Assembly: GCA_044229535.1 (NCBI GenBank)
Contig: JBGASU010000001.1
Coordinates: forward strand, 124,001-188,000
Source: CAZLFQ01 sp044229535
GTDB lineage: Bacteria > Pseudomonadota > Alphaproteobacteria > Rickettsiales > Midichloriaceae
Direction of reading: 5' to 3'
Length of the DNA stretch: 64,000 bases
Both the position numbers and the translations under genes were made by a program. This document shows positions 26,765 to 34,405 of this stretch, one piece after another (positions within the stretch are counted from its first letter, which is position 1; each line of letters begins with the position of its first letter). The notes under the pieces were generated by a model. It searched no databases. It saw nothing but the letters and a program-made list of their open reading frames with translations, and had not been told where the DNA came from.

Positions 26765-27130
26765 ATGGAAACTTTGATAGCTAGTTATTTGCCTATTTTT
26801 ATATTTTTAGTTTTAGCCGTAGGCTTGGCATTTATTATGATTGGTATACCTTTTATTGCAGCTACTGTATCTCATGATAAAGAGAAGGTATCACAGTATG
26901 AGTGTGGCTTTGAACCATTTGGAAATGCTAGGGCGCCGTTTGATGTTAAGTTTTATTTGGTTTCTATCTTGTTTATTATATTTGATCTCGAGATCGCATT
27001 CCTGTTTCCTTGGGCTATAGTGCTTCCAGACATCGGTGTGCTTGGTTTTTGGTCGATGATGTTTTTTCTTTTAATGCTGACAGTTGGTTTTGCATATGAG
27101 TGGAAAAAAGGCGCATTAGAGTGGAAGTAA
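26765..27130 (+). CDS. nuoA: NADH-quinone oxidoreductase subunit A
   Basis: 121 aa from the ATG at 26765. A membrane subunit of complex I with three TM helices. The family motif KVSQYECGFEPFGNARAPFDVKFYLVSI is split between loop and helix 2, followed by FIIFDLEIAFLFPWA. The stop at 27128-27130 comes 8 nt before the nuoB ATG at 27139, as usual for nuoAB. Confidence 0.96.
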   Translation: METLIASYLPIFIFLVLAVGLAFIMIGIPFIAATVSHDKEKVSQYECGFEPFGNARAPFDVKFYLVSILFIIFDLEIAFLFPWAIVLPDIGVLGFWSMMFFLLMLTVGFAYEWKKGALEWK

Positions 27131-27138
27131 GAGGTGTT

Positions 27139-27672
27139 ATGTTGGAGAGTGGTAAAATTTATAATCAAGATGAGCAGTTGAGTCAGGCTATAAAGTCTGA
27201 ATTAGACAATAGGGGGTTTGTAGTAGCTAAGTTGGATGACCTAGCTAACTGGGCTCGGACAGGTTCTTTATGGCCTATGACATTTGGTCTGGCGTGTTGT
27301 GCTGTGGAGATGATGCAGACGGCTGCATCAAGGTATGACTTGGATAGGTTCGGTGCTGTGTTTCGCCCAAGCCCAAGGCAGTCTGACCTGATGATAGTTG
27401 CTGGTACTTTGACTAATAAGATGGCTCCAGCGTTACGAAAAGTTTATGACCAAATGCCAGAGCCGAGATATGTGATATCTATGGGTAGTTGCGCAAACGG
27501 CGGTGGTTATTACCATTATTCATACTCGGTTGTACGAGGTTGTGATAGGATAGTGCCTGTTGATGTTTATGTCCCAGGTTGTCCACCAACTGCTGAAGCT
27601 CTTTTGTATGGTATTTTGCAATTGCAAAGGAAAATCAAGAGAAGTGGCAGAAGAGTTGTAAGAAAAGGGTGA
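27139..27672 (+). CDS. nuoB: NADH-quinone oxidoreductase subunit B
   Basis: 177 aa. Carries the N2 4Fe-4S cluster of complex I; ligands C53, C54 (GLACCAVEMMQ), C118 (MGSCANGGG) and C148 (VPGCPPTAEALLYG) are all present. I choose the ATG at 27139 with AAGAGG upstream; the longer GTG at 27121 would overlap nuoA. nuoC does not follow, which breaks the usual nuoABCD order. Confidence 0.96.
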   Translation: MLESGKIYNQDEQLSQAIKSELDNRGFVVAKLDDLANWARTGSLWPMTFGLACCAVEMMQTAASRYDLDRFGAVFRPSPRQSDLMIVAGTLTNKMAPALRKVYDQMPEPRYVISMGSCANGGGYYHYSYSVVRGCDRIVPVDVYVPGCPPTAEALLYGILQLQRKIKRSGRRVVRKG

Positions 27673-27784
27673 TTTTTTTAAAAAAACATCTTTTTTGTCT
27701 GTTTTTTAATTAAACTTTCTAAAACTATTCTTTCTGTGTAAAAAATGTGTTATTCTTTAGGTTGTGTTCAAGGTGGGGGGAGAG

Positions 27785-28645
27785 ATGTCAAGGCATGGTG
27801 TTAAGTCTCGCATAATTGAGTGTCTATGGAATCAGTACATACCAGCAATTCCCTATTATAGAGCTGTTTTTAGTAAGAAGAGGCCGGTATTAGATCATTT
27901 GGCTATAATAGATTTGCCTGCTTCTGAGAATACAGGGATTCCTTTTTTAAAGGGTATCTTTAGTGGTATTGGTTTTAAAGAAGCTGGTTCTGGCTATTTG
28001 CCAGAGAAGCAGAATGATTTTGTTTGGATGTTGGATCCAGATTCTCATGGGTTGAGGGCTGAAGATGCATTGCCACAGATAGTTTTGGCTGATTTTAGGA
28101 TTGAGAATTTTTCTTCTGATACCCAAAAAGTTTTAAATAAATATATTTCTACTGCTGCAAAAATTGATATTAGTAAGGTAAAAGAAGATGGGTATTTAGA
28201 AGGATTCTTGTTGGATAGATCTTGGGACGTACCGACTATTGCAGACTATGAGCTTGTGAAGTCGGAAAATCAACTGCTGGCTTGGGTATTGTTGTTTGGT
28301 AGGGGTGTTAACCATTTCGGCGCTAATATTACTTTTGATGGTAGATTTAAAGACCTTTGGGATTTTAATAGTCATGTAAAAACCCTTGGTTTTGCGGAGT
28401 TAAACTGTAAAGAAGGGGAAGTAAAGGGTGGGGCGCATCAAGGTATTGCTCAGTCCTCAACTCTTGGCATGTCTATGCAATACAAGGCTGCGGATGGAGT
28501 TGTGGAGGTCAATAATAGTTTTATGGAATTTGTATGGCGTTACCCTAAAACTGAATCTCCAGTAAGATGGGGGGACTATTTTACAGGGTTCGTTGCTGAA
28601 AATGCCAATCATGTTATTGAGTCTTTATACGATAATAAAAAATAA
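27785..28645 (+). CDS. DUF1338 family, 2-oxoadipate dioxygenase/decarboxylase-like
   Basis: 286 aa from the ATG at 27785, which has a GGGGGGAGAG ribosome-binding region; a GTG at 27764 would lengthen it. The likely metal ligands of the HglS/YdcJ family are in place: H38 (VLDHLAIID), H177 (GRGVNHFGANI) and E248 (NNSFMEFVWRYP). Family members convert 2-oxoadipate to D-2-hydroxyglutarate in lysine catabolism, with Fe(II) and O2. It is shorter than HglS (over 400 aa), so the substrate is uncertain. Monocistronic after nuoB. Confidence 0.7.
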   Translation: MSRHGVKSRIIECLWNQYIPAIPYYRAVFSKKRPVLDHLAIIDLPASENTGIPFLKGIFSGIGFKEAGSGYLPEKQNDFVWMLDPDSHGLRAEDALPQIVLADFRIENFSSDTQKVLNKYISTAAKIDISKVKEDGYLEGFLLDRSWDVPTIADYELVKSENQLLAWVLLFGRGVNHFGANITFDGRFKDLWDFNSHVKTLGFAELNCKEGEVKGGAHQGIAQSSTLGMSMQYKAADGVVEVNNSFMEFVWRYPKTESPVRWGDYFTGFVAENANHVIESLYDNKK

Positions 28646-28718
28646 TTTTCAGACATGTACTTCCGATGTAGCGGGTTAGGGTGGTATTATGTCTTTCTAA
28701 CCTATAAAGAGGAAGCAA

Positions 28719-28961
28719 ATGTATAAAAGACAAAAACCTAAAGATTTTGAATATGAATTAGAAAGAAGTCTTTCTAATATGATTGAGCGTAAAATGCGTA
28801 AAGCAAGCAGTGATTTAAATTCGCTGATATTGGGTGCTTCTAATAAAATGCACAGCAAAAACATATCGAATTTTGGCGCTGATGCATTTGGAGCGAGTTC
28901 AGGGCAAATGTTTAGTGGTCTTGCTGGTATGATTCAAAAAAATATTTTACGAAATTTATGA
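28719..28961 (+). CDS. Small hypothetical protein (80 aa)
   Basis: A strong ribosome-binding site (AGAGGAAG, 5-6 nt before the ATG) supports translation. The N-terminal half is highly charged and helical (EYELERSLSNMIERKMRKAS), and the second half is Ser/Gly/Phe-rich (FGADAFGASSGQMFSGLAG). No membrane segment. It is convergent with the 199-aa gene. No family was recognised. Confidence 0.55.
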   Translation: MYKRQKPKDFEYELERSLSNMIERKMRKASSDLNSLILGASNKMHSKNISNFGADAFGASSGQMFSGLAGMIQKNILRNL

Positions 28962-28965
28962 AGTT

Positions 28966-29565
28966 TTAATGGTGCGAAATGTCAATATTAGGGTTGGCAG
29001 CTAAGAAGGCATTTAGATCATCCGGATGGTCTGACGCTATTTTAATAGCAGCGTCCAAATCAACTCCTAGATATTTAGCCGCATCTTCCAGCACTTTTAA
29101 CGAGATGAATGATTCTGTATTCTCTGAGTCTTTTGCAGATTTCATTATGTGACCCATATCGATTTCACTATGTATCTCTTGTAGTAAAGATTCTTTTGTA
29201 TAAAGATGAGGGCTAGCGTCAAAACTTCTACCAAAGAAAAGGCCAAAGTCTTTGGTCATTTTTTCTATGGTTGTAGTTTTGATTGTATTTAAAGTTTTTA
29301 CGTCTTTAATATCGAATCCTAATATTGCGTTTAGACCTACCAACTCTCCTATGTCAGCATCTATTGTGTTAGCAGTTTGTTTGCCATAATCTTGTAATAT
29401 TTTGATAACATTGTCGTGTTCTGCTTTAGAGATATGAGCGTAAAGATGGTTGTAAAAAATTTTTATATTCCCACGGAAAATTTCAATACTTGTTGGGTCT
29501 ATTTTCATAGCTTTTATAATTTTATCTAAACTTTCGTTTTTGCTGATAATATTATTGCTTTTCAT
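28966..29565 (-). CDS. Unknown protein, short member of a tandem paralogue pair
   Basis: 199 aa, all-alpha in appearance, no signal or membrane segment. It is a paralogue of the 271-aa protein just upstream: shared HISKAEHDNVIKILQDYGK / VSKADHDKIIKAMQDLGK, ESFISLKV / ESFIAVKV, and the nearly identical C-terminal end FLAANPN-I/V-DISHH. It lacks the N-terminal extension of its sister. Function unknown; the pair looks like a recent-to-moderate tandem duplication of a lineage-specific gene. Confidence 0.7.
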   Translation of the reverse strand: MKSNNIISKNESLDKIIKAMKIDPTSIEIFRGNIKIFYNHLYAHISKAEHDNVIKILQDYGKQTANTIDADIGELVGLNAILGFDIKDVKTLNTIKTTTIEKMTKDFGLFFGRSFDASPHLYTKESLLQEIHSEIDMGHIMKSAKDSENTESFISLKVLEDAAKYLGVDLDAAIKIASDHPDDLNAFLAANPNIDISHH

Positions 29566-29670
29566 GGCTATCTCCGTTGATTGTCGTGGCGCATCTATCT
29601 TGTATTATATTGTGGTAATAATTAATAAAGAGTTAACATGGATTGAATTTAGGAATGTTTTTATGAAATA

Positions 29671-29697
29671 AAAAAGCCACCCGAAAGTGGCTTTTTT
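29671..29697 (-). terminator. Rho-independent terminator, bidirectional in form
   Basis: A 10-bp perfect stem (AAAAAGCCAC at 29671-29680 with GTGGCTTTTT at 29687-29696) around a 6-nt loop, flanked by A and T tracts. It sits just downstream of the stop of the minus-strand 271-aa gene and between the two paralogues, so each is probably transcribed separately. Confidence 0.85.
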
Positions 29698-29712
29698 AAA
29701 AGATATGAATTT

Positions 29713-30528
29713 TTAATGATGAGAAATATCAACATTAGGGTTTGCAGCTAAGAAGGTATCTATGTCATTAACGTGTGCCATTGCTACCTCAGCAGCTCCT
29801 TCTAAATCGCCTCCATGATATTTTGCTATGTCGCCTGCTACTTTTACGGCGATAAAGCTTTCTATATCATCAATCTCTGTATTTTGAGTTGCATTTGAAG
29901 CTTTTATTTCTTTTACCATAAATTTTAGTAAATCGTTTTTGCTGACATAACTCGGGCCTGCATTAAATATCCAGCCAGCTTTTACATTGAATGTTGATTC
30001 ATAAAAATCTTTTATAGATTCTTGTTCAACAGCTGCTTTAATACCATCTAAAGCTTTTTTATCCACAACGTCGATGCCCAATAATAGTTTGAGGGTGGCT
30101 ATTTCTCCAGCTGCATCATCATTTGTTCCAGCATGCTTTTTACCTAAGTCTTGCATTGCTTTAATGATTTTATCGTGATCGGCTTTTGAAACTTCGTTAT
30201 CGATATGTTCGTAAAACTCTTTTGCTGTAAGTTTTAAATCTTTAAAAGCAGACACTCCAAAAGCCTTTAGTATCAAGCCGCCTGCATCTTTAATTTCTTT
30301 TTGCTCTTCTTTATCAAGAATTTTAGCATTATCGATCATTTCTTGTAATGAAGCGTCCATTTCTTTCTGGAATTTAGCTTCTGCCGCCTGTTCAGCTGAT
30401 AATTTTTTGTTTGCAGCATCCAGAGCCATTTGTTCTGATGTCATTTTTGAGCTTAAAGGTCCACCGCTCTTCCCAGATTTTTGCTCTGCGGTTTGCTTTG
30501 ATGATAAAATAGGCATATTCTCCTCCAA
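29713..30528 (-). CDS. Unknown protein, long member of a tandem paralogue pair
   Basis: 271 aa. Residues 1-about 85 are a Lys/Ser/Ala/Glu-rich, probably disordered then coiled-coil region (LSAEQAAEAKFQKEMDASL); the rest is a helical domain homologous to the 199-aa neighbour, ending FLAANPNVDISHH. A GGAGGAG ribosome-binding site and a promoter-like TATACT with a hairpin in the leader suggest good expression. No signal peptide. The disordered N-terminus plus folded C-terminal domain would suit a secreted or chaperone-bound protein, but that is inference. Confidence 0.7.
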   Translation of the reverse strand: MEENMPILSSKQTAEQKSGKSGGPLSSKMTSEQMALDAANKKLSAEQAAEAKFQKEMDASLQEMIDNAKILDKEEQKEIKDAGGLILKAFGVSAFKDLKLTAKEFYEHIDNEVSKADHDKIIKAMQDLGKKHAGTNDDAAGEIATLKLLLGIDVVDKKALDGIKAAVEQESIKDFYESTFNVKAGWIFNAGPSYVSKNDLLKFMVKEIKASNATQNTEIDDIESFIAVKVAGDIAKYHGGDLEGAAEVAMAHVNDIDTFLAANPNVDISHH

Positions 30529-30547
30529 ATATGTTAATATATTAACT

Positions 30548-30577
30548 AGCTAAATAATTTTAGCTGATATCAGTATA
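30548..30577 (-). promoter_or_regulatory. Promoter -10 and leader hairpin of the 271-aa gene
   Basis: On the minus strand a TATACT -10-like box (30572-30577) is followed at the expected start of the RNA by a perfect 7-bp hairpin (AGCTAAA at 30548-30554 with TTTAGCT at 30559-30565, loop TAAT). A 5'-terminal stem-loop can protect mRNA; as DNA it could be an operator. No good -35 box was found. Confidence 0.4.
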
Positions 30578-30662
30578 ATACGCTGATAAAGATTAATAAT
30601 TGGTAAATTATAAGGAAATTTTTTTAAAAATATATGATCGGTGTTTAGATGTATTTGTACGT

Positions 30663-30708
30663 GAAAAAAAAGCTGGCACTTACAGTTATTACTGCTTGTT
30701 ACCAGCTT
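30663..30708 (-). terminator. Terminator after the 122-aa gene
   Basis: On the minus strand AAGCTGG (30702-30708) pairs with CCAGCTT (30670-30676), with a nested CAGT/ACTG stem, and then eight T residues (A-run 30664-30671 on plus). It starts 25 nt after the stop at 30733. Confidence 0.65.
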
Positions 30709-30732
30709 ATAAGCCTATAATAATTTTATTTT

Positions 30733-31101
30733 TTATTCAAAACAAAATGGAACTTCTACATATGGTACCCATAGGTGCATTCCACCAGATTCGCCGAATC
30801 CAGCAGCAGATGCATCTTCATATGAGTTAAATACTTGGTCAGCACAGAAAAAAGCTTGATATCCTTGGAACTCTTGTTCTACTGGAAGTCTTGTTCCATC
30901 TAATGTAACAAATGTTGTCCAAACATAAGTACCGAATTCACCAGAATCTTTTGATTTTGCTATTTCGTCTGATGGATATGGAATGAAAGCACCGCTTTGA
31001 GTTTGATATCCTAAGGTTTCAGATTCTACATAGATCTTATTACCATGGAACTCAATATATGGTTCTGGTCTTGCTGAATCTTGTACGTAATATTTTGTCA
31101 T
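30733..31101 (-). CDS. Unknown protein, tandem paralogue pair B, member 1
   Basis: 122 aa, beta-rich and acidic, starting MTKYYVQDSARPEPYIEFHG. It shares with the 112-aa neighbour the region GTRLPVEQEFQGYQAFFCAD versus GEKLPVEYEYTGFEAKELCF, as well as general length and the Met-X-Lys-hydrophobic-Tyr start. Both genes have the same leader immediately before the ATG (GGAGAAAAATT). A terminator follows. No family was recognised; aromatic and acidic surface residues suggest a small soluble binding domain. Confidence 0.65.
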   Translation of the reverse strand: MTKYYVQDSARPEPYIEFHGNKIYVESETLGYQTQSGAFIPYPSDEIAKSKDSGEFGTYVWTTFVTLDGTRLPVEQEFQGYQAFFCADQVFNSYEDASAAGFGESGGMHLWVPYVEVPFCFE

Positions 31102-31162
31102 AATTTTTCTCCCAATAATAAATTTAGTCAGTTTTCTGACATGAGTTTATAATACACCAAGC

Positions 31163-31195
31163 ATGTTAAGCTTATGTTAAGTTTATGTTAAGTTT
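31163..31195. repeat. Three tandem 11-bp repeats
   Basis: ATGTTAAGCTT, ATGTTAAGTTT, ATGTTAAGTTT back to back between the two paralogous genes. Related TTAAGTTTTTGTTAAGG sequence lies at about 31634-31650 near the end of lpd. It could be a protein-binding array or simple slippage. Confidence 0.6.
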
Positions 31196-31211
31196 TTAGG
31201 TGCTGCCAAGG

Positions 31212-31550
31212 TTAAGCAACTTCAACAAAAAAATCATATGTTGAGTGAATATAGCCTAGTGCAGCAGGTAGACCTGTTTCTTCAGATGCTGTTTCCAAGG
31301 TCTCGAAACATAACTCTTTTGCTTCAAAGCCTGTATATTCATATTCTACTGGAAGTTTTTCTCCTGAAAGCATTATAAAGCGTGTTGGCTCACTATTAGC
31401 ATCGATTTGCATATTGATTTTATCATTGTTAATAATAAAGAAGTAGTTGTCATAAGGCATGTGGGTCATAACTGTTGAGCCATCATGGAGCTGTATAGGT
31501 GTCGCTATTTCGTTGTATAAAACTTCTTTTTGTGCGTAAATTTTAGCCAT
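31212..31550 (-). CDS. Unknown protein, tandem paralogue pair B, member 2
   Basis: 112 aa, beginning MAKIYAQKEVLYNEIATPIQ, predicted beta-rich, soluble. A paralogue of the 122-aa protein (shared G-x-x-LPVE-x-E-x-x-G-aromatic core and similar ends). The GGAGAAAAATT ribosome-binding leader is identical to that of its sister, indicating duplication of the whole gene with its translation signals. Function unknown. Confidence 0.65.
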   Translation of the reverse strand: MAKIYAQKEVLYNEIATPIQLHDGSTVMTHMPYDNYFFIINNDKINMQIDANSEPTRFIMLSGEKLPVEYEYTGFEAKELCFETLETASEETGLPAALGYIHSTYDFFVEVA

Positions 31551-31673
31551 AATTTTTCTCCTATTAAGTTAAATTTGGGGGATGACGGCCAATAGCATAT
31601 ATTAGGTTTTGCGAATAGTAAATGGTGTTTATATTAAGTTTTTGTTAAGGTTTACTAGCGCTTAGGGTGTATT

Positions 31674-33080
31674 TTAGATATGCAAAGCCTTGAAAAATGT
31701 CGCCAAAGATGCCTCTTTCACAGCTTCGGATAAACCAGGGTGGCCGTGGGAGGTTCTTGCTATATCTTCAGCCGCAGCTTTGAATTCCATGCCTAACACA
31801 ACTTCTTGAATCAATTCACCAGCATTTGCACCAATTATGTGCGCCCCAAGGATTTGGTCAGTTTTCTTGTCTGCTAATATTTTTACAAAGCCATCGGTTT
31901 CGCCATTGGCGCGGGCACGGCTGTTTGCCATGAACGGAAACTTACCAACATTGTATTCTATTCCTGCTTTTTTAAGCTCATCTTCAGTTTTGCCAACTGC
32001 AGCAACTTCAGGATATGTATAAACGATACCTGGGATAGCGTTGTAATTAACATGACCATGTTGGCCTGCAATAGTTTCAGCAACAGCAACACCTTCTTCT
32101 TCGGCTTTATGAGCAAGCATTAAGCCAGCAACAACGTCACCAATGGCATAAACGCCTTGAGCTGATGTCATTAGATGCGCGTCGGTAGGAATTCTACCGC
32201 GCTCATCTAATTTAATTCCTGCATTTTCGAGAGCAAGACCAGCTGTGTAAGGCCTTCTGCCAACAGATAGAAGAACTATATCAACTGTCATTTTTTCCTG
32301 TTCACCACCAGCTGCTGGTTCTAGTACTAGATTTACCGCTTTTTTCTCGGTTTTAGCAGAAGTAACTTTTGTTGAAAGTTTGAACTTAATACCTTGCTTC
32401 TCAAGGATCTTTTTAAATTCTTTAGATATATCAGAATCCATTGTAGGGCAGAGTTTGTCCATATACTCAATTACGGTAACTTCGCTTCCCAAACGTGACC
32501 AGACAGATGCCATCTCTAAACCAATAACGCCGCCACCAATTACCACCATTTTAGATGGAACTTTATCAAGTTCTAAAGCACCAGTTGAAGTTACAATTAG
32601 CTTCTCATCGACTTCAATTCCTGGAATTGGAGTAGACTCAGAGCCGGTTGCGATGATGACATTTTTAGCTTTAATGGTTTCTTCGCCGCCAGCATTTAAG
32701 GCAACCTTAATGTCGTTTGCAGATGCAAAGCTACCAGCGCCCTTAAAGTATGTGACTTTATTTTTGGCAAATAAACCTTCTATACCTTTGCAAAGAGCTG
32801 ATACAACATCTGATTTGCGTGCCATCATTTTTTCAAGGTCTAGTTTTACGCTTCCTACTTTCACTCCATGCTTTTCCAAGTCGTGTTTAGCTTCATGATA
32901 TTTATGAGATGATTGGAGCAATGCTTTAGAAGGAATGCAGCCAACGTTTAAACATGTACCACCAAGTGTGCCGCGTTTCTCAACACATGCTGTTTTTAAA
33001 CCTAGTTGTGCTGCTTTAATTGCTGCAACATACCCACCAGGGCCGCCGCCGATTATCACAACGTCAAATTCTTGTGCCAT
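31674..33080 (-). CDS. lpd: Dihydrolipoyl dehydrogenase (E3)
   Basis: 468 aa. Reoxidises dihydrolipoamide of 2-oxoacid dehydrogenase complexes, giving NADH. The FAD motif GGGPGGYVAAI is at 11-21, the redox disulfide is C43/C48 (GGTCLNVGCIPSKALL), the NAD motif VIGGGVIGLEMASVW is near 180, and the C-terminal HGHPGLSEAVKEA carries the catalytic His-Glu pair. It follows sucB by 13 nt on the same strand and so probably serves the 2-oxoglutarate complex, perhaps also pyruvate dehydrogenase. Confidence 0.97.
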   Translation of the reverse strand: MAQEFDVVIIGGGPGGYVAAIKAAQLGLKTACVEKRGTLGGTCLNVGCIPSKALLQSSHKYHEAKHDLEKHGVKVGSVKLDLEKMMARKSDVVSALCKGIEGLFAKNKVTYFKGAGSFASANDIKVALNAGGEETIKAKNVIIATGSESTPIPGIEVDEKLIVTSTGALELDKVPSKMVVIGGGVIGLEMASVWSRLGSEVTVIEYMDKLCPTMDSDISKEFKKILEKQGIKFKLSTKVTSAKTEKKAVNLVLEPAAGGEQEKMTVDIVLLSVGRRPYTAGLALENAGIKLDERGRIPTDAHLMTSAQGVYAIGDVVAGLMLAHKAEEEGVAVAETIAGQHGHVNYNAIPGIVYTYPEVAAVGKTEDELKKAGIEYNVGKFPFMANSRARANGETDGFVKILADKKTDQILGAHIIGANAGELIQEVVLGMEFKAAAEDIARTSHGHPGLSEAVKEASLATFFKALHI

Positions 33081-33093
33081 TTTGCCTCAAATT

Positions 33094-34278
33094 TTATAGA
33101 TCAAATAATAATTTTTCTGGTTGCTCTAGTAATTGCTTAATTTTTACTAGGAAAGTCACAGCCTCTTTGCCATCAACAATTCTGTGGTCGTAAGATAGTG
33201 CTATATACATCATTGGTCTAATCTCAACTTTGCCAGCAACTGCCATTGGGCGTTCTACAATATTATGCATTCCCAAAATACCAGATTGTGGAGGGTTGAT
33301 GATTGGTGTTGAAAGTAATGAGCCATAAATACCACCGTTTGTGATGCTGAATGTCGCACCTGCCATGTCTGCCATGGTTAGCTTGCCTTCACGGGCTTTT
33401 TTGCCAAGACCTGCGATATTTTTTTCAATATCAGCAAATGATAGTTTGTCCGCGTCGCGAAGTACTGGAACAACAAGGCCGTTTTCAGTACCAACCGCAA
33501 TTCCCATATCGTAATAGTTTTTGTATACAATATCGTCGCCATCGATTTCAGCATTTACTGCAGGAAGATCTTTTAAAGCTTGAACAACTGCTTTAACAAA
33601 GAAAGACATGAAACCAAGCTTCGCGCCGTGTTTCTCAACGAATTGATCTTGATATTGTTTACGGATTCTAAAGATCTCGGTCATATCAACTTCATTGAAT
33701 GTTGATAGAATTGCCGCTGTGTTTTGTGATTCTTTAAGCCTTTGCGCAATAGTTTTGCGAAGTCTTGTCATCTTAACGCGCTCTTCACGCATTGCATTAT
33801 TGGTAACAACTGCAGGTGCAGCAGGAGCTGGGGTTGATGATGGCGCTACAACATCACCTTTCGTGATGCGGCCATCTTTGCCAGTGCCCTGAAGTTTATT
33901 GGCGTCAAGGCCAAGGTCTGCTGCAATTTTAGATGCAGCAGGGGACATAATTGGAGCATTTGCATTAGCAGTTTTTGTAGGCTGTGGAGCGGCTGCTTTA
34001 GCTGGGGCAGGGGCATTAGCAACGGCCTTTACAGCAACATTACCTTCAGCCATTTTGCCTAAAACTGCACCAACTGTTACGTTACTACCTTCAGCACAGG
34101 CTATTTCGCTGATAGTTCCAGATGCAGGGGCATTTACTTCCAAAGTCACCTTATCGGTTTCTAATTCAACGACTAGCTCATCCATTTTGACTTGGTCACC
34201 AGCTTTTTTGTGCCACTTTGCAACTGTTGCTTCTGATACCGATTCACCCAACGGTGGGACTACTATCTCAACTGCCAT
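33094..34278 (-). CDS. sucB: Dihydrolipoyl succinyltransferase (E2 of OGDH)
   Basis: 394 aa. A lipoyl domain (lipoylated K43 in LETDKVTLEV), an Ala/Pro linker, a peripheral-subunit-binding domain (about 107-145, SPAASKIAADLGLDANKLQG), a second linker, and the catalytic domain with SYDHRIVDGKEAV near the C-terminus. The motif set indicates succinyl- rather than acetyl-transferase. Strong AGGAG before the ATG. The sucA (E1) gene is not upstream, where an oppositely oriented LRR gene lies, so the usual sucAB order is broken or continues elsewhere. Confidence 0.96.
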   Translation of the reverse strand: MAVEIVVPPLGESVSEATVAKWHKKAGDQVKMDELVVELETDKVTLEVNAPASGTISEIACAEGSNVTVGAVLGKMAEGNVAVKAVANAPAPAKAAAPQPTKTANANAPIMSPAASKIAADLGLDANKLQGTGKDGRITKGDVVAPSSTPAPAAPAVVTNNAMREERVKMTRLRKTIAQRLKESQNTAAILSTFNEVDMTEIFRIRKQYQDQFVEKHGAKLGFMSFFVKAVVQALKDLPAVNAEIDGDDIVYKNYYDMGIAVGTENGLVVPVLRDADKLSFADIEKNIAGLGKKAREGKLTMADMAGATFSITNGGIYGSLLSTPIINPPQSGILGMHNIVERPMAVAGKVEIRPMMYIALSYDHRIVDGKEAVTFLVKIKQLLEQPEKLLFDL

Positions 34279-34405
34279 CTAGATTTCTCCTAATACTTAG
34301 CTTGTTAATTTCAATATAAACGTGATTTTTCCTTTGTTCAAGAATTTGTGGCCAAAATACATAAGGTGGGGTTGTTAGTAAAGGGAAAAAGCATGAACTT
34401 GATAC

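Noticed and set aside
30600..30830. 76-residue plus-strand frame
   Set aside because: Runs through the terminator and antisense to the 122-aa gene.
31163..31195. Short CRISPR-like repeat array
   Set aside because: Repeats are only 11 bp, directly adjacent, without spacers, and no cas genes are in the window.
32380..32898. 172-residue plus-strand frame
   Set aside because: Antisense to lpd, whose catalytic motifs are all intact.
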